From contig JADFHF010000011.1 of NCBI GenBank assembly GCA_022567305.1, positions 1 through 64,000 on the forward strand: a stretch of 64,000 bases of DNA, written 5' to 3'. Below, piece by piece: positions 27,552 through 35,313 of this stretch. The translations under genes were made by a program, and so were the position numbers. The notes under the pieces were generated by a model. That model saw only the letters and a program-made list of their open reading frames with translations, ran no database searches and was not told the DNA's origin. Position 1 is the stretch's first letter. The number at the start of each line of letters is the position of its first letter. This DNA comes from Bacteroidota bacterium. Lineage in GTDB: Bacteria; Bacteroidota; Rhodothermia; Rhodothermales; UBA10348.

Positions 27552-28706
27552 TCATTTCTTTTCTGCGAGAGCCTTCAGTAACTCCTTGTCCAACGCGTAT
27601 AGCATATCCTCCTGTGGGGCGTAGCGACCCCCCGTGAATCGGATTGAGCTCGTTCCCAGCTGCATCTGCTCACACACGGCCCAGTCCTGGCGATTCGTCA
27701 TGTCCCAGAATTCAATGGCGGATTGAAATCGCTCCATTTTCTTTGCATCGTTCATGACCTCGGGATGAAGTAGGAAGTAGCAGTCATTCGTGATTTCGCC
27801 CACGTTAACCGGTCGAATGAGGTGATACAGCACAAAATCCGGGTGTGGCGACAAGAGCAGATTGGGGTACACCGAATAGTAATACACGCGCTGAAGGTCG
27901 TCTCCAGAGACGTCGCAAACGGGAGGAGCTGCCGCGAGGCCATCCATCGTCATGCTTCCCCCCTCCGTTGTCAATTCCATGTATCCTCCGATTACGGCCC
28001 CCTCCATACAATCGTGCACGGCATTTTGAAAAGGGGTCCAGTCGGCAAGAAGAGGATGTACGCCGGGGCAGTGGTAACACTCCTGATAGTTCTGAAGAAT
28101 GAGTTTCCAGTTGCACTTCAACCGGTAAGGAAGATGATGCGCTATACGAAGTTCAGGGAGTCTCCACGCTTCAAACCGCTCGAATAGGGCACCCATTTCG
28201 TCTTCGAACGGGGCTGGGTTTTCTGACAGATTGATAAACACAAACCCACCCCAGAGGCGAACATTTACCGGATAAAGGGAATGGTCCTCCTTTTTGAACC
28301 CGGATACATCGCGCATCAACGGAGCTCCTTTCAGTGCACCGTCCAGGTCATACTGCCATGCATGATACGGGCACTGAATAACACCATTTTCGAAATGGCC
28401 CCTTTCTTCCATGCAGATCCGTGTTCCACGGTGGCGACATACGTTGAAGTGGGCCTTTATTTCGTCCCTCTTCGTGCGAGAAACAATAATGCTCTCGTTA
28501 CCAACGGGCACGACAATGAAATCGCCTGGCCTAGAAATCTGCTCCTCCCGACACGCAAGCTGCCAGCGTCGATAGAATATTTTTTCAAGTTCCTGTTGGT
28601 AGATGTCTTCCGAATGATAATATTCACCCGGGAGCGTGAACATCTCTTCAGGGACCGGATAATCGACTCCCCGCTTCCTGAATGTCCCATTCGATGGATT
28701 CATCAA
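27552..28706 (-). CDS. Rieske non-heme iron oxygenase, large subunit
   Basis: A 384-residue ring-hydroxylating/demethylating oxygenase alpha subunit. The Rieske [2Fe-2S] ligands are C90/H92 (NVCRHRGTR) and C112/H115 (QCPYHAWQYD). The mononuclear iron site is visible in NYQECYHCPGVHPLL. The closest architecture is that of quaternary-ammonium oxygenases (choline, carnitine or glycine-betaine monooxygenase) and related demethylases rather than benzene dioxygenases. No reductase or ferredoxin gene is adjacent, so electrons must come from elsewhere. The small gene upstream (28749-29054) probably belongs to the same transcript. Substrate not assignable. Confidence 0.9.
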   Translation of the reverse strand: MMNPSNGTFRKRGVDYPVPEEMFTLPGEYYHSEDIYQQELEKIFYRRWQLACREEQISRPGDFIVVPVGNESIIVSRTKRDEIKAHFNVCRHRGTRICMEERGHFENGVIQCPYHAWQYDLDGALKGAPLMRDVSGFKKEDHSLYPVNVRLWGGFVFINLSENPAPFEDEMGALFERFEAWRLPELRIAHHLPYRLKCNWKLILQNYQECYHCPGVHPLLADWTPFQNAVHDCMEGAVIGGYMELTTEGGSMTMDGLAAAPPVCDVSGDDLQRVYYYSVYPNLLLSPHPDFVLYHLIRPVNVGEITNDCYFLLHPEVMNDAKKMERFQSAIEFWDMTNRQDWAVCEQMQLGTSSIRFTGGRYAPQEDMLYALDKELLKALAEKK

Positions 28707-28748
28707 TTGACTGTCTTCCTCCCTTGAGAACTTGACGGCTGCAGGTAC

Positions 28749-29054
28749 TCAGCCCCACTTCTGGCCGAGTTCGTCCAATCCAGAATTTTGCAGATCCTCG
28801 GGTGACATGGCTATTCTGAAACGACAATCAGCTTCGAATGTTAGGAACCAAGGTTCTGCGATGGAGGGAATGTCTGATGCCGAGTCGATATTGTAAACGG
28901 CGGTTGCGCCCCGTGTGCCGTCTTCTTCTGTGAAGTAAATCGACTCCGGCTTGGTTTCCTCTAAAATGCGCCCAATTTTTTGACCGGCACTTCCGTCTCG
29001 AACGTATGAATTGAACGGTTCGTGTGGAAAATTAATATGTACTAGATATCGCAT
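28749..29054 (-). CDS. Small hypothetical protein, DUF3303-like fold
   Basis: A 101-residue protein starting MRYLVHINFPHEPFN with the pattern of ferredoxin-like alpha/beta dimeric small proteins (EETKPESIYFTEEDG, then GATAVYNIDSASDIP, then FRIAMSPEDLQ). I recognise it only as similar to small DUF3303/muconolactone-isomerase-like proteins of unknown role. It lies 42 bp upstream of the Rieske oxygenase gene on the same strand, so it may be its accessory protein or simply co-transcribed. Confidence 0.6.
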   Translation of the reverse strand: MRYLVHINFPHEPFNSYVRDGSAGQKIGRILEETKPESIYFTEEDGTRGATAVYNIDSASDIPSIAEPWFLTFEADCRFRIAMSPEDLQNSGLDELGQKWG

Positions 29055-29201
29055 CGCGCTGGTTCGTTTGGTGAGAGAAAGTTCATTGTGCGATTAAGAT
29101 AATCGATTAATAGCCATCTGGAAATCAAAAAGTCTCTGGTCTACATGGGCCAGTGGCGCAACCGGGGGCCCGAGGCTGGCGTAGGATTTTCCCGATTCGT
29201 A

Positions 29202-29603
29202 TCAAACGTTGAGAGACATGAATGCCCCGCCCCCGTCGATTCTTCCCGAACCGTTCAATCGCCTACACTCATGGGCCCGTGCCCAGCCCTGGTTGGGCCG
29301 ATTTACGCTGATGAACTCCATGGCGATGAAGGGGCTCGGCTCGGTGCCGTGAGGAGCATCAGAAGGCACCGCCTCATCAATCTCAAAAACACTGGCGATA
29401 TTCGGGTGGTGAAGCTGGGCTGCGGCCTTCGCCTCGCGGTAGAATCGCGTCCTGTCGTCTTCGCTCGCCAAGGCTGCCGATGGTAGCACTTTAATTGCTA
29501 CAGTGCGGTCGAGCTTCGTGTCCACGGCCTTATAGACGATCCCCATGCCGCCGCGGCCCAGTTCTTCGAGGATCTTGTAGTGGGATAAGTTCTTGCCGAC
29601 CAT
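29202..29603 (-). pseudogene. N-terminal remnant of a Ser/Thr protein kinase
   Basis: The first ~95 residues are the start of a Hanks-type kinase: KNLSHYKILEELGRGGMG glycine loop, VAIKVLPSAAL with the ATP-anchoring lysine, FYREAKAAAQLHHPNIASVF (helix C), and FIAMEF at the hinge. After about 29310 the similarity ends and the rest (SVNRPNQGWARAHEC...) is not kinase-like. Catalytic loop HRD, DFG, membrane helix and the usual C-terminal TPR/propeller region are all missing, so the gene is dead. In this lineage such kinases often end in TPRs with the same tail as the scar at 23.7-24.1 kb, so the two fragments belong to one family. Confidence 0.75.
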
Positions 29604-29741
29604 TCCAGTTCCGGGTGAGTTCGCCTAAAGAAACGGGGTTACAGGCGGAAGTGCAAAAAAGGTCGTCTGATGCAATACTATTTCAATACTTATTGCATTT
29701 AACCTATCTGGTGACATGGCCGAGGTGATCAAAAACTAAAA

Positions 29742-29780
29742 AGCCTTTCTGGCCAACAAGTGGTCAGAAAGGCTGTTTTT
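29742..29780. terminator. Rho-independent terminator, bidirectional
   Basis: A 14-bp imperfect hairpin (AGCCTTTCTGGCCA and TGGTCAGAAAGGCT, five-base loop) with TTTTT on the plus side and, on the minus strand, TTTTTAGTTTTT. It ends the minus-strand tRNA/ribosomal-protein transcript just after tRNA-Cys and also blocks transcription coming the other way. Confidence 0.88.
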
Positions 29781-29818
29781 GGACATGAATGGTCATTTAT
29801 TGCCACCGTGTCTAGCTG

Positions 29819-29889
29819 AGGTGACGGACGGATTCGAACCGTCGTACAGGGTTTTGCAGACCCTTGCCTAGCCACTCGGCCACGTCACC
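29819..29889 (-). tRNA. tRNA-Cys (GCA)
   Basis: A 71-nt tRNA cloverleaf on the minus strand. The acceptor GGTGACG pairs with CGTCACC, the anticodon loop is CTGCAAA giving anticodon GCA, the T arm is GACGGTTCGAATCCGTC, and the discriminator base is U, as expected for cysteine tRNA. No CCA is encoded. Last gene before the terminator. Confidence 0.95.
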
Positions 29890-29931
29890 CTTTCGTGGCG
29901 TCATGTCCATCTTGCCATGGCGGAGTTTCTG

Positions 29932-30210
29932 TACGCCCGGCAGGACTCGAACCTGCAACCTGCGGATTAGCGTACCACTACGACTTTCGTCGCCACCGCT
30001 GACGCGGCTTTGTGGTCTGGACCATCTCTTCACCGTCTCAGGTGCGGCGCGTATGGCCTCTACGGATCCCCGCGAAGGTTTCCTCGGGATTGCCACCGTC
30101 AAGTTCGCTGAGGTTTCCCCGATACAGCGCCGTCCACTCTACAAATTCCTGTTTCTCTGCAGAGGCTCCTTTTTGAAGTCCGCCGCTCTCTCCAGTTGAG
30201 CTACGGGCGC
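29932..30210 (-). tRNA. tRNA-Arg (UCU) interrupted by a group I intron
   Basis: The two exons are 30176-30210 (35 nt) and 29932-29970. Joined, they form a tRNA with acceptor GCGCCCG, D arm AGCTCAACTGGAGAGAGC, anticodon stem GCGGA/TCCGC, loop CTTCTAA (anticodon UCU, decoding AGA/AGG) and T arm GCAGGTTCGAGTCCTGC. The first acceptor pair is G-U. Without removal of the intron the anticodon loop would read CTTCAAA (UCA) and the 3' half would not fold. The break lies directly after U34. No CCA is encoded. Confidence 0.93.
29971..30175 (-). ncRNA. Group I self-splicing intron in tRNA-Arg(UCU)
   Basis: A 205-nt intron. P1 pairs the exon end GGACUU with GAGCCU, placing the U-G wobble at the 5' splice site, and the last intron base is G. 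Counting from the intron start, P2 is 12-18/33-39, P3 is CGGCGC 44-49 with GCGCCG 126-131, P7 is GGCCAU 118-123 with AUGGUC 151-156, and P8 is CACC 132-135 with GGUG 142-145. A GAC-GAAA-GUC hairpin closes P9. Core segments (CGGGGAAACCU, GGCAAUCCCGAG, GAUGGUCCAGA) parallel the subgroup IC3 introns of Azoarcus and cyanobacterial tRNAs. It encodes no endonuclease. Confidence 0.9.
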
Positions 30211-30281
30211 AGGAAGTAAAAGAACGAAGTGCATTTCGACACAACAGATTACAGCTCCGAACTCGAAAGTCTGGATTGTAG

Positions 30282-30356
30282 TCGGGGTGGCAGGATTCGA
30301 ACCTGCGACCTTCTGCTCCCAAAGCAGACGCGCTAACCGAGCTGCGCTACACCCCG
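30282..30356 (-). tRNA. tRNA-Pro (UGG)
   Basis: A 75-nt tRNA on the minus strand. The acceptor CGGGGTG pairs with CACCCCG, the anticodon loop is CTTTGGG (anticodon TGG), the T arm is GCAGGTTCGAATCCTGC, and the discriminator is A. Lies 43 bp after the DUF4295 gene and 71 bp before tRNA-Arg, in the same transcript. Confidence 0.95.
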
Positions 30357-30399
30357 AATTGGAAATTCGGATTGTTTTCCTGGAAAGAATCGAAAAGGG

Positions 30400-30570
30400 C
30401 TACTTCTTGGCCGCTGCCAGCTCATCTTTGACCTGGCTAAGTTCTACCATCTTCGTCTTGAAGCGGAAATGTCCGTTGGCCTTCTTTTCGGAAATGACGA
30501 GCTGCGCCATACGCTTGGATGGGACTTTCTGCCTCCGAACCTTATCGCTAAATGATTGCTTCTTTGCCAT
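30400..30570 (-). CDS. DUF4295 family small basic protein
   Basis: A 56-residue basic protein beginning MAKKQSFSDKVRRQKVPSKR and ending ELAAAKK. In Bacteroidota this family is encoded directly after rpmB and rpmG, exactly as here, and is thought to be ribosome-associated. Its precise role is not known. Position, size and lysine/arginine richness all fit. The start is ATG at 30570. Confidence 0.9.
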   Translation of the reverse strand: MAKKQSFSDKVRRQKVPSKRMAQLVISEKKANGHFRFKTKMVELSQVKDELAAAKK

Positions 30571-30631
30571 CTCTAATCAGGGTTTGAGCAAGCGCCACTC
30601 GTTGCAGCTTCTCGTCGTGAGCGCAGCTTCG

Positions 30632-30802
30632 CTACTTGGTTTCTCGGTGGAGTGTATGCTTGCGTAGCTTCGCATTGTATTTCTTCAGCTCCAGTCGATC
30701 TGGGCTATTGCGTCGGTTCTTCATCGTTGAATAGCGCGATGTACCCGGGGCTTCGGTACAGTCTAAAATAACCTGTATGCGAACGTCTTTTCCTTTTGCC
30801 AT
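30632..30802 (-). CDS. rpmG: 50S ribosomal protein L33
   Basis: A 56-residue ribosomal protein of the large subunit near the exit site. The sequence has the L33 signature [20 protein letters not shown] followed by [19 protein letters not shown]. The paired CxxC zinc ribbons of the zinc-binding form are missing (only one cysteine), so this is the zinc-independent C-minus type. Located between rpmB (21 bp upstream) and the DUF4295 gene. Confidence 0.95.
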   Translation of the reverse strand: MAKGKDVRIQVILDCTEAPGTSRYSTMKNRRNSPDRLELKKYNAKLRKHTLHRETK

Positions 30803-30822
30803 CTCTAGTTACCCTCCCCTCG

Positions 30823-31059
30823 TCAAACTTTGACGCCCTTTTTTCGGGCCGCCTTGAGTACCGCAGTAATTCCGTTCCGATTGATCGTCTTGATCGTCTT
30901 GGCAGATACGCGGAGTGTGATCCACCGCTTCTCTTCCGGAATATAGAATCGTTTCTTCTGCAGGTTTATGGCGAACGTCCGCTTCGCTTTGTTGTGCGCA
31001 TGCGACACGTGGTTACCCGCTACTGGACCTTTTCCGGTCAACTGATCTTTACGTGACAT
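30823..31059 (-). CDS. rpmB: 50S ribosomal protein L28
   Basis: A 78-residue large-subunit ribosomal protein. The chain begins MSRKDQLTGKGPVAGNHVSHAHNKAKR, the typical L28 start, and continues with FAINLQKKRFYIPEEKRWITLRVSAKTIKTI. First of the rpmB-rpmG-DUF4295-tRNA series and probably the start of that transcript, or continued from lolC/E 172 bp upstream. Confidence 0.96.
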   Translation of the reverse strand: MSRKDQLTGKGPVAGNHVSHAHNKAKRTFAINLQKKRFYIPEEKRWITLRVSAKTIKTINRNGITAVLKAARKKGVKV

Positions 31060-31231
31060 CGTAGAATCTTACTAAATCCTCACCGTTTCGGTGTGGAAAC
31101 GAATCGCTAAAAAATATCGTTAAAAAGGCAAAGACTGATTAAGATAGCCCGACCCTTTTCGTTTAGCAACCAACCAACCACTCCGGAAAGTCTCAGTTCC
31201 GCCGAATTTCTGTGAAGGTTTTGATCGAACA

Positions 31232-32497
31232 CTAGCCTTCAACGGCCACGGCCTCGGCGATTTCGATCTTTGTGGCCCGGTTAGCGGGGTAAACCGCCGC
31301 GGCAACACACAACCCAAGCGCCACAAGCGTAATCACGGCCACGTCAAAGGTCTGAATGGAAACGGGATAGGCATCTATCAAGAACGACTCCGCGCCTGCC
31401 AGCGGTACCAGGGCAAATTTTTTCTGGGCTAGGGCGAGACCGAGGCCCAGGACCAGTCCTATACCTGAGCCAAGAGCACCAATCAGGAGTCCTTCTATCA
31501 GGAAAATGCGGCGTATGTCTTTCCGCGTCGCTCCCATCGCGCGCAGGGCGCCCACATCTCGTCGTTTCTCTATCACGATCATCGTTAACGATCCTAAAAT
31601 GTTGAATACCGCGACGATTACAATCAGAATCAGTACCAGAGAGGCCCCCCATTTCTCGAGTCGCATCACGTCGTACAGTGATTTCTGAAGATCATACCAC
31701 GTCAGAACCGTGAATTGGGCCGGGTCCAATTGTTCGCTGAGCAAATCCTTTACTTCCCCGGCTCGCTCCAGATCGTCCAGTCGAAGATCGAGTCCAGAAA
31801 CAAACGGCCCCATTCTAAAGAGTCGCTGCGCTTCGGACAGGTCAATGAAGACATGACTTTCGTCGTACACCGCCTCCAGTTGAAACAGTCCACGAACTTC
31901 AAACTGTCTAAATGGGATGCCAGACAACACGCGCGTAAACGTGCGCTCCAGGGCCGGCGCAGAGAGCAGCGCGACGCGGCTTGCCGCCTGACCACCTCCC
32001 CCAGGAATCAGCAACAGTCGTTCCCCAAGTCGCTGCCCGAGCACGACACCGGGCCTTCCGTCCTTGTTCGATAAGTCGAATCCTCCAAAGACAATACCCG
32101 CCAGAACACCCGAATCCTCTGAGAGGTTGGTCGGATCAACACCGCGCACAATCACAACTTTGTTCACGTCTGACGCTCCGTCGTGCCGAAGTAGCGCCTT
32201 GCCCTCGACGTATGGAGCTGCGTATCTCACGGATGGCATCAAGGATGCAATCCCAACGAGCGAGTCGACGCTCTGGATTCCCCGCTCCGATGTGGATACG
32301 ATTCGCACATGCGGATCAAATGAAACCAGCATGTCCCGCACAAAATCAAAAAAGCCATTCAACACGGAGAGAACGACAATCAACGCGGCCACTCCCAGCG
32401 AAACTCCCGCTACCGATATCCCCGTTATTTTTGAAATCAGAGAGAATGACCTGGGGCTTACGAGATACCTGCGTGCGATCTGGAACCGGTAGTCCAA
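31232..32497 (-). CDS. Lipoprotein-releasing ABC transporter permease (LolC/LolE)
   Basis: A 421-residue permease that, with the LolD ATPase, extracts outer-membrane lipoproteins from the inner membrane for delivery to LolA. An N-terminal helix (ISVAGVSLGVAALIVVLSVLNGF) is followed by a large periplasmic domain and three C-terminal helices of the FtsX/MacB type (LILIVIVAVFNILGSLTMIV onward, with RAMGATRKDIRRIFLIEG). LolD is not in this window. The start is unclear: TTG at 32497 lacks a good ribosome-binding site, and the open frame continues upstream. Many Bacteroidota have a single LolCE homologue. Confidence 0.9.
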   Translation of the reverse strand: MDYRFQIARRYLVSPRSFSLISKITGISVAGVSLGVAALIVVLSVLNGFFDFVRDMLVSFDPHVRIVSTSERGIQSVDSLVGIASLMPSVRYAAPYVEGKALLRHDGASDVNKVVIVRGVDPTNLSEDSGVLAGIVFGGFDLSNKDGRPGVVLGQRLGERLLLIPGGGGQAASRVALLSAPALERTFTRVLSGIPFRQFEVRGLFQLEAVYDESHVFIDLSEAQRLFRMGPFVSGLDLRLDDLERAGEVKDLLSEQLDPAQFTVLTWYDLQKSLYDVMRLEKWGASLVLILIVIVAVFNILGSLTMIVIEKRRDVGALRAMGATRKDIRRIFLIEGLLIGALGSGIGLVLGLGLALAQKKFALVPLAGAESFLIDAYPVSIQTFDVAVITLVALGLCVAAAVYPANRATKIEIAEAVAVEG

Positions 32498-32613
32498 AGG
32501 GATGGCAATTTGAGTGTAATAATGCCCTGTAATAGCAGAATGGACCCAAAAAAGATCCGTCTAGGTCAAAAATAGGTGTTTACTCGAACAATCCGCTTTC
32601 TGGGAGGTTTTCG

Positions 32614-33328
32614 ATGAGAATAACACGATTTTAGCGTCTTGAATAGCCGGTTCACTTTCATACTGTTTTTCGTTTTGATCAGCTGGGCCACACAGGTCCG
32701 CGCTCAGGATGATTCGTTTGTCGATCCACGTGAACCATCGAATGGCCTGGGCGGCCAGGTATTGCTAACCAATAGCGGTTTCGCTCTGGGCGGTTACTAC
32801 ACGCGGGCGCTCGGCCGCGACGTCTCGTTCATTGCCGAGTTAAGCATTGGAAGTGGAAAAGATGAGCGGGAAGTTGCGTTCATCGATCGATTTGGAAGGC
32901 GCGATCTTCCCAACAAAGCCAATTACCTGCTTATGATGCCTGTGCAAATCGGTATTGAAAAGCGTCTCTTCCGATCGAAAATCGAAGATAACTTCAGACC
33001 CTTTCTCCACCTTACGGTTGGCCCGACCGTGGGTTGGCTCTACCCTTATTTCAGGGACGACAATGGCAACGGTATGTTGGATAGCGGGGAAAAAACGTAC
33101 GATGGTTTCAGTGCGCTACCAAAGGGCGGATTTGAACTGGGCGTCGGAGGTACGTTTGCATTGGGGGCCTATTTTGGGGCAACCACGGGCATCGTTCAAA
33201 GCGTGCGGATCGGATATACCTTTACGCATTTCCTGGACAAGATCAGCCTGCTGGAACCCAGCATCCGCAAACCCGGCCACTTCTTCGGCACGCCGGTTAT
33301 TCTAGTGAGTTTTGGGAAGCTTTTTTGA
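32614..33328 (+). CDS. Outer-membrane-type hypothetical protein, start region frameshifted
   Basis: An exported protein of about 235 residues with beta-barrel-like strands (GGQVLLTNSGFALGGYYTRAL, FELGVGGTFALGAYFGATTG) and a calcium-loop-like DDNGNGMLDSGE. The uninterrupted frame begins only at TTG 32639. An ATG at 32614 has a perfect GGGAGG six bases upstream. Its frame joins the main one if one T is dropped from the T run at 32629-32632, giving MRITRFSVLNSRFTFILFF as a complete signal-peptide start. I therefore extend the gene to 32614 with a one-base frameshift. Function unknown. Confidence 0.65.
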
Positions 33329-33364
33329 CGTGTGTTCCGGAGGTCGCGTCTTCTACGTTTTCGG

Positions 33365-34459
33365 TTAGACATTGAACCGGAAAAGGATGACATCCCCGTC
33401 CTGAACGATGTAGTCTTTCCCCTCCGATCGCATGGCACCGGCCTCCCGCGCACCTACTTCTCCACCCAGGTCTAAAAACTTTTCGAATTTGATCGTCTCC
33501 GCCCGAATGAAACCTCGGGCAAAATCGGTGTGGATTTCACCCGCGGCGTCTTGGGCCATGGTGCCGCTCTTTACTGTCCACGCTCGCGATTCTTTCGGCC
33601 CCGAAGTGAAAAACGTAATTAAACTCAGGAGGTCATAAACTGCGTGTATCAGGCGGTCCAACCCGGCTTCGTCAATTCCCATATCCTCCAGGAATGATAC
33701 GCTCTCGTCTTCGTCCAGCTCTGTAAGCTGCGCTTCCAGTTCCGCCGAAACAACGACAACCCTGGCTCCTTCCTCCCGTGCTACGGCCCGGACTCGATCT
33801 ACATATTCATTGCCCTCCGATAAGTCGTCTTCCCCCACGTTCGCAGCAAACAGAACCGGTTTTACAGATAGGAGCGAGAGCGCTCGAAGCCAGATTTGCT
33901 CTTCGTCGGTTCGTTCAAGACGTCGAACCGGAATACCCCCCGAAACATGAGCCAACAGTCTTTCGAGAAATTTCTGTTCTTGACGGTCTTTGACGTCTCC
34001 CCCTTTGGCCATTTTCTCTGTCTTCTCGACGCGACGCTCAATCGATTCGAGATCCTTCAGCATGAGCTCGGTTTCGATAATTTCGATATCCCTCTCGGGG
34101 TCGATGGTCTCCGCAATATGGGTGACCTTGTCATCTACGAAACATCGAACAACATGAATTATGGCATCAACCTCTCGAATGTGGGAGAGAAATTGATTCC
34201 CAAGGCCTTCCCCTGTAGAGGCACCAGCAACGAGTCCGGCGATATCCACAAATTCGACGGTCGTCGGAGTGATCTTGGGAGATCCGGTTACCTCTGCAAT
34301 CTGTTGTAGGCGTGCATCGGGCACCAATACCATCCCGATATTCGGCTCAATCGTACAGAACGGGTAATTGGCCGATGCGGCTCCGGCTTGGCTGAGCGCA
34401 TTGAACAAGGTTGATTTCCCAACATTGGGGAGTCCTACAATACCAGCCCGTAAAGGCAT
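33365..34459 (-). CDS. ychF: Redox-regulated ATPase YchF (Obg-like)
   Basis: A universally conserved P-loop protein that binds ATP rather than GTP and associates with the ribosome, influencing translation and oxidative stress. The 364-residue length is standard. Visible are the G1 loop GLPNVGKSTLFNALS (about 9-23), the G3 motif VEFVDIAGLV, a coiled-coil insertion around 130-200, and a C-terminal TGS domain (LISFFT-type LITFFTSGPKESRAWTV, then HTDFARGFIRAETI). The G4 motif is replaced by NVGE (ANVGEDD), as expected for ATP preference in YchF. Confidence 0.97.
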   Translation of the reverse strand: MPLRAGIVGLPNVGKSTLFNALSQAGAASANYPFCTIEPNIGMVLVPDARLQQIAEVTGSPKITPTTVEFVDIAGLVAGASTGEGLGNQFLSHIREVDAIIHVVRCFVDDKVTHIAETIDPERDIEIIETELMLKDLESIERRVEKTEKMAKGGDVKDRQEQKFLERLLAHVSGGIPVRRLERTDEEQIWLRALSLLSVKPVLFAANVGEDDLSEGNEYVDRVRAVAREEGARVVVVSAELEAQLTELDEDESVSFLEDMGIDEAGLDRLIHAVYDLLSLITFFTSGPKESRAWTVKSGTMAQDAAGEIHTDFARGFIRAETIKFEKFLDLGGEVGAREAGAMRSEGKDYIVQDGDVILFRFNV

Positions 34460-34605
34460 GCTTTTCTCTTTTTACTCGTGTCTTGAGTGTGGTCGGGGAT
34501 TGACCGCGGGACATATCGTGTCGTCCAGGTATTGTTTCTGACAGTCGGTATATACAAGTTGAATTACTCAACTTTCCTCGTTCACATCTTCGCTCTGGCA
34601 TGCGT

Positions 34606-35262
34606 TTAGCCCATATAGGGTACGGAAACAAAGCGCCGATCGGGTAGAGACACCGCGGTCAGGAATCCCATCGCCGGATGGGTATGATAGACGCAGCCCG
34701 TATCGATGTTAATGAGCTGCTCCTTATTGACGACCTCCGGAACCGGAGTATGGCCACAGACAACCGTTTTCTCCCACAATAGGGTCTCGGTCTTCAGATG
34801 CGACCGCTCCCAGAGATACACGTCATGGTTGTCCTCTTCCATGTTCTCGGCTATGGTCATGTCGGGGCGCAAACCGGCATGGACAAAGAAGAAGTCCTCT
34901 GTATCCAAGTAAAACTCTGTGTTTCGAACAAAATCGATATGTTCTTGAGGAATTACCATTTCCCCGCCAGGATCCATATAGCTCGACAGCGTTGCGATTC
35001 CTCCATTGATGGCGAAGATGTCATACTCGCCGTCGTCAAGATATCCAAGAAACAGATCTTCGTGATTTCCCCTGAGAAATGTACAGGTCTTTTCTTCTCG
35101 GAGAGCGATCAGTCGGTCAATGACCCCTTTTGAATCGGGTCCCCGGTCAATGTAATCACCAATAAAGATCAGGTGGTCGTCGCTTTGGACATCCAAAATC
35201 TTGAGAAGGCCATCCAGCGTTCTTGCGCAACCGTGAATATCTCCTATCGCGATTAGTCCCAT
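34606..35262 (-). CDS. Calcineurin-like serine/threonine phosphatase
   Basis: A 218-residue metallophosphatase of the PPP/bis(5'-nucleosyl)-tetraphosphatase group, with the complete motif set: GDIHGCARTL, GDYIDRGPDSKG, FLRGNHEDLFL, VHAGL and CGHTPVPEV. These bind a dinuclear Mn/Fe centre. It may dephosphorylate phosphoproteins or hydrolyse diadenosine polyphosphates; relatives are annotated both ways. Cytoplasmic, with no signal peptide. Lies between nusB and ychF on the minus strand. Confidence 0.92.
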   Translation of the reverse strand: MGLIAIGDIHGCARTLDGLLKILDVQSDDHLIFIGDYIDRGPDSKGVIDRLIALREEKTCTFLRGNHEDLFLGYLDDGEYDIFAINGGIATLSSYMDPGGEMVIPQEHIDFVRNTEFYLDTEDFFFVHAGLRPDMTIAENMEEDNHDVYLWERSHLKTETLLWEKTVVCGHTPVPEVVNKEQLINIDTGCVYHTHPAMGFLTAVSLPDRRFVSVPYMG

Positions 35263-35313
35263 CTGGCTACGGCAAGTAGATACATCTTATATAAACCCTG
35301 CAGTAACCACCCG

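Noticed and set aside
23680-29310. Single inversion explaining both the TPR scar and the kinase remnant
   Set aside because: It would leave the remaining CDF gene at the right-hand end of the interval, and no such sequence is seen there. Kept only as a low-confidence idea.
29932-30210. Reading the split tRNA as a UGA-decoding tRNA (anticodon UCA) without intron
   Set aside because: The unspliced 5' half gives a loop CTTCAAA, but the matching 3' stem lies 205 bases away, after a complete group I core. Only splicing after U34 gives a normal seven-base loop, with UCU.
34548-34563. Another copy of the ACAAGT operator (GTATATACAAGT)
   Set aside because: Only one half agrees with the palindrome (about 9 of 16 positions), and it lies between unrelated housekeeping genes.
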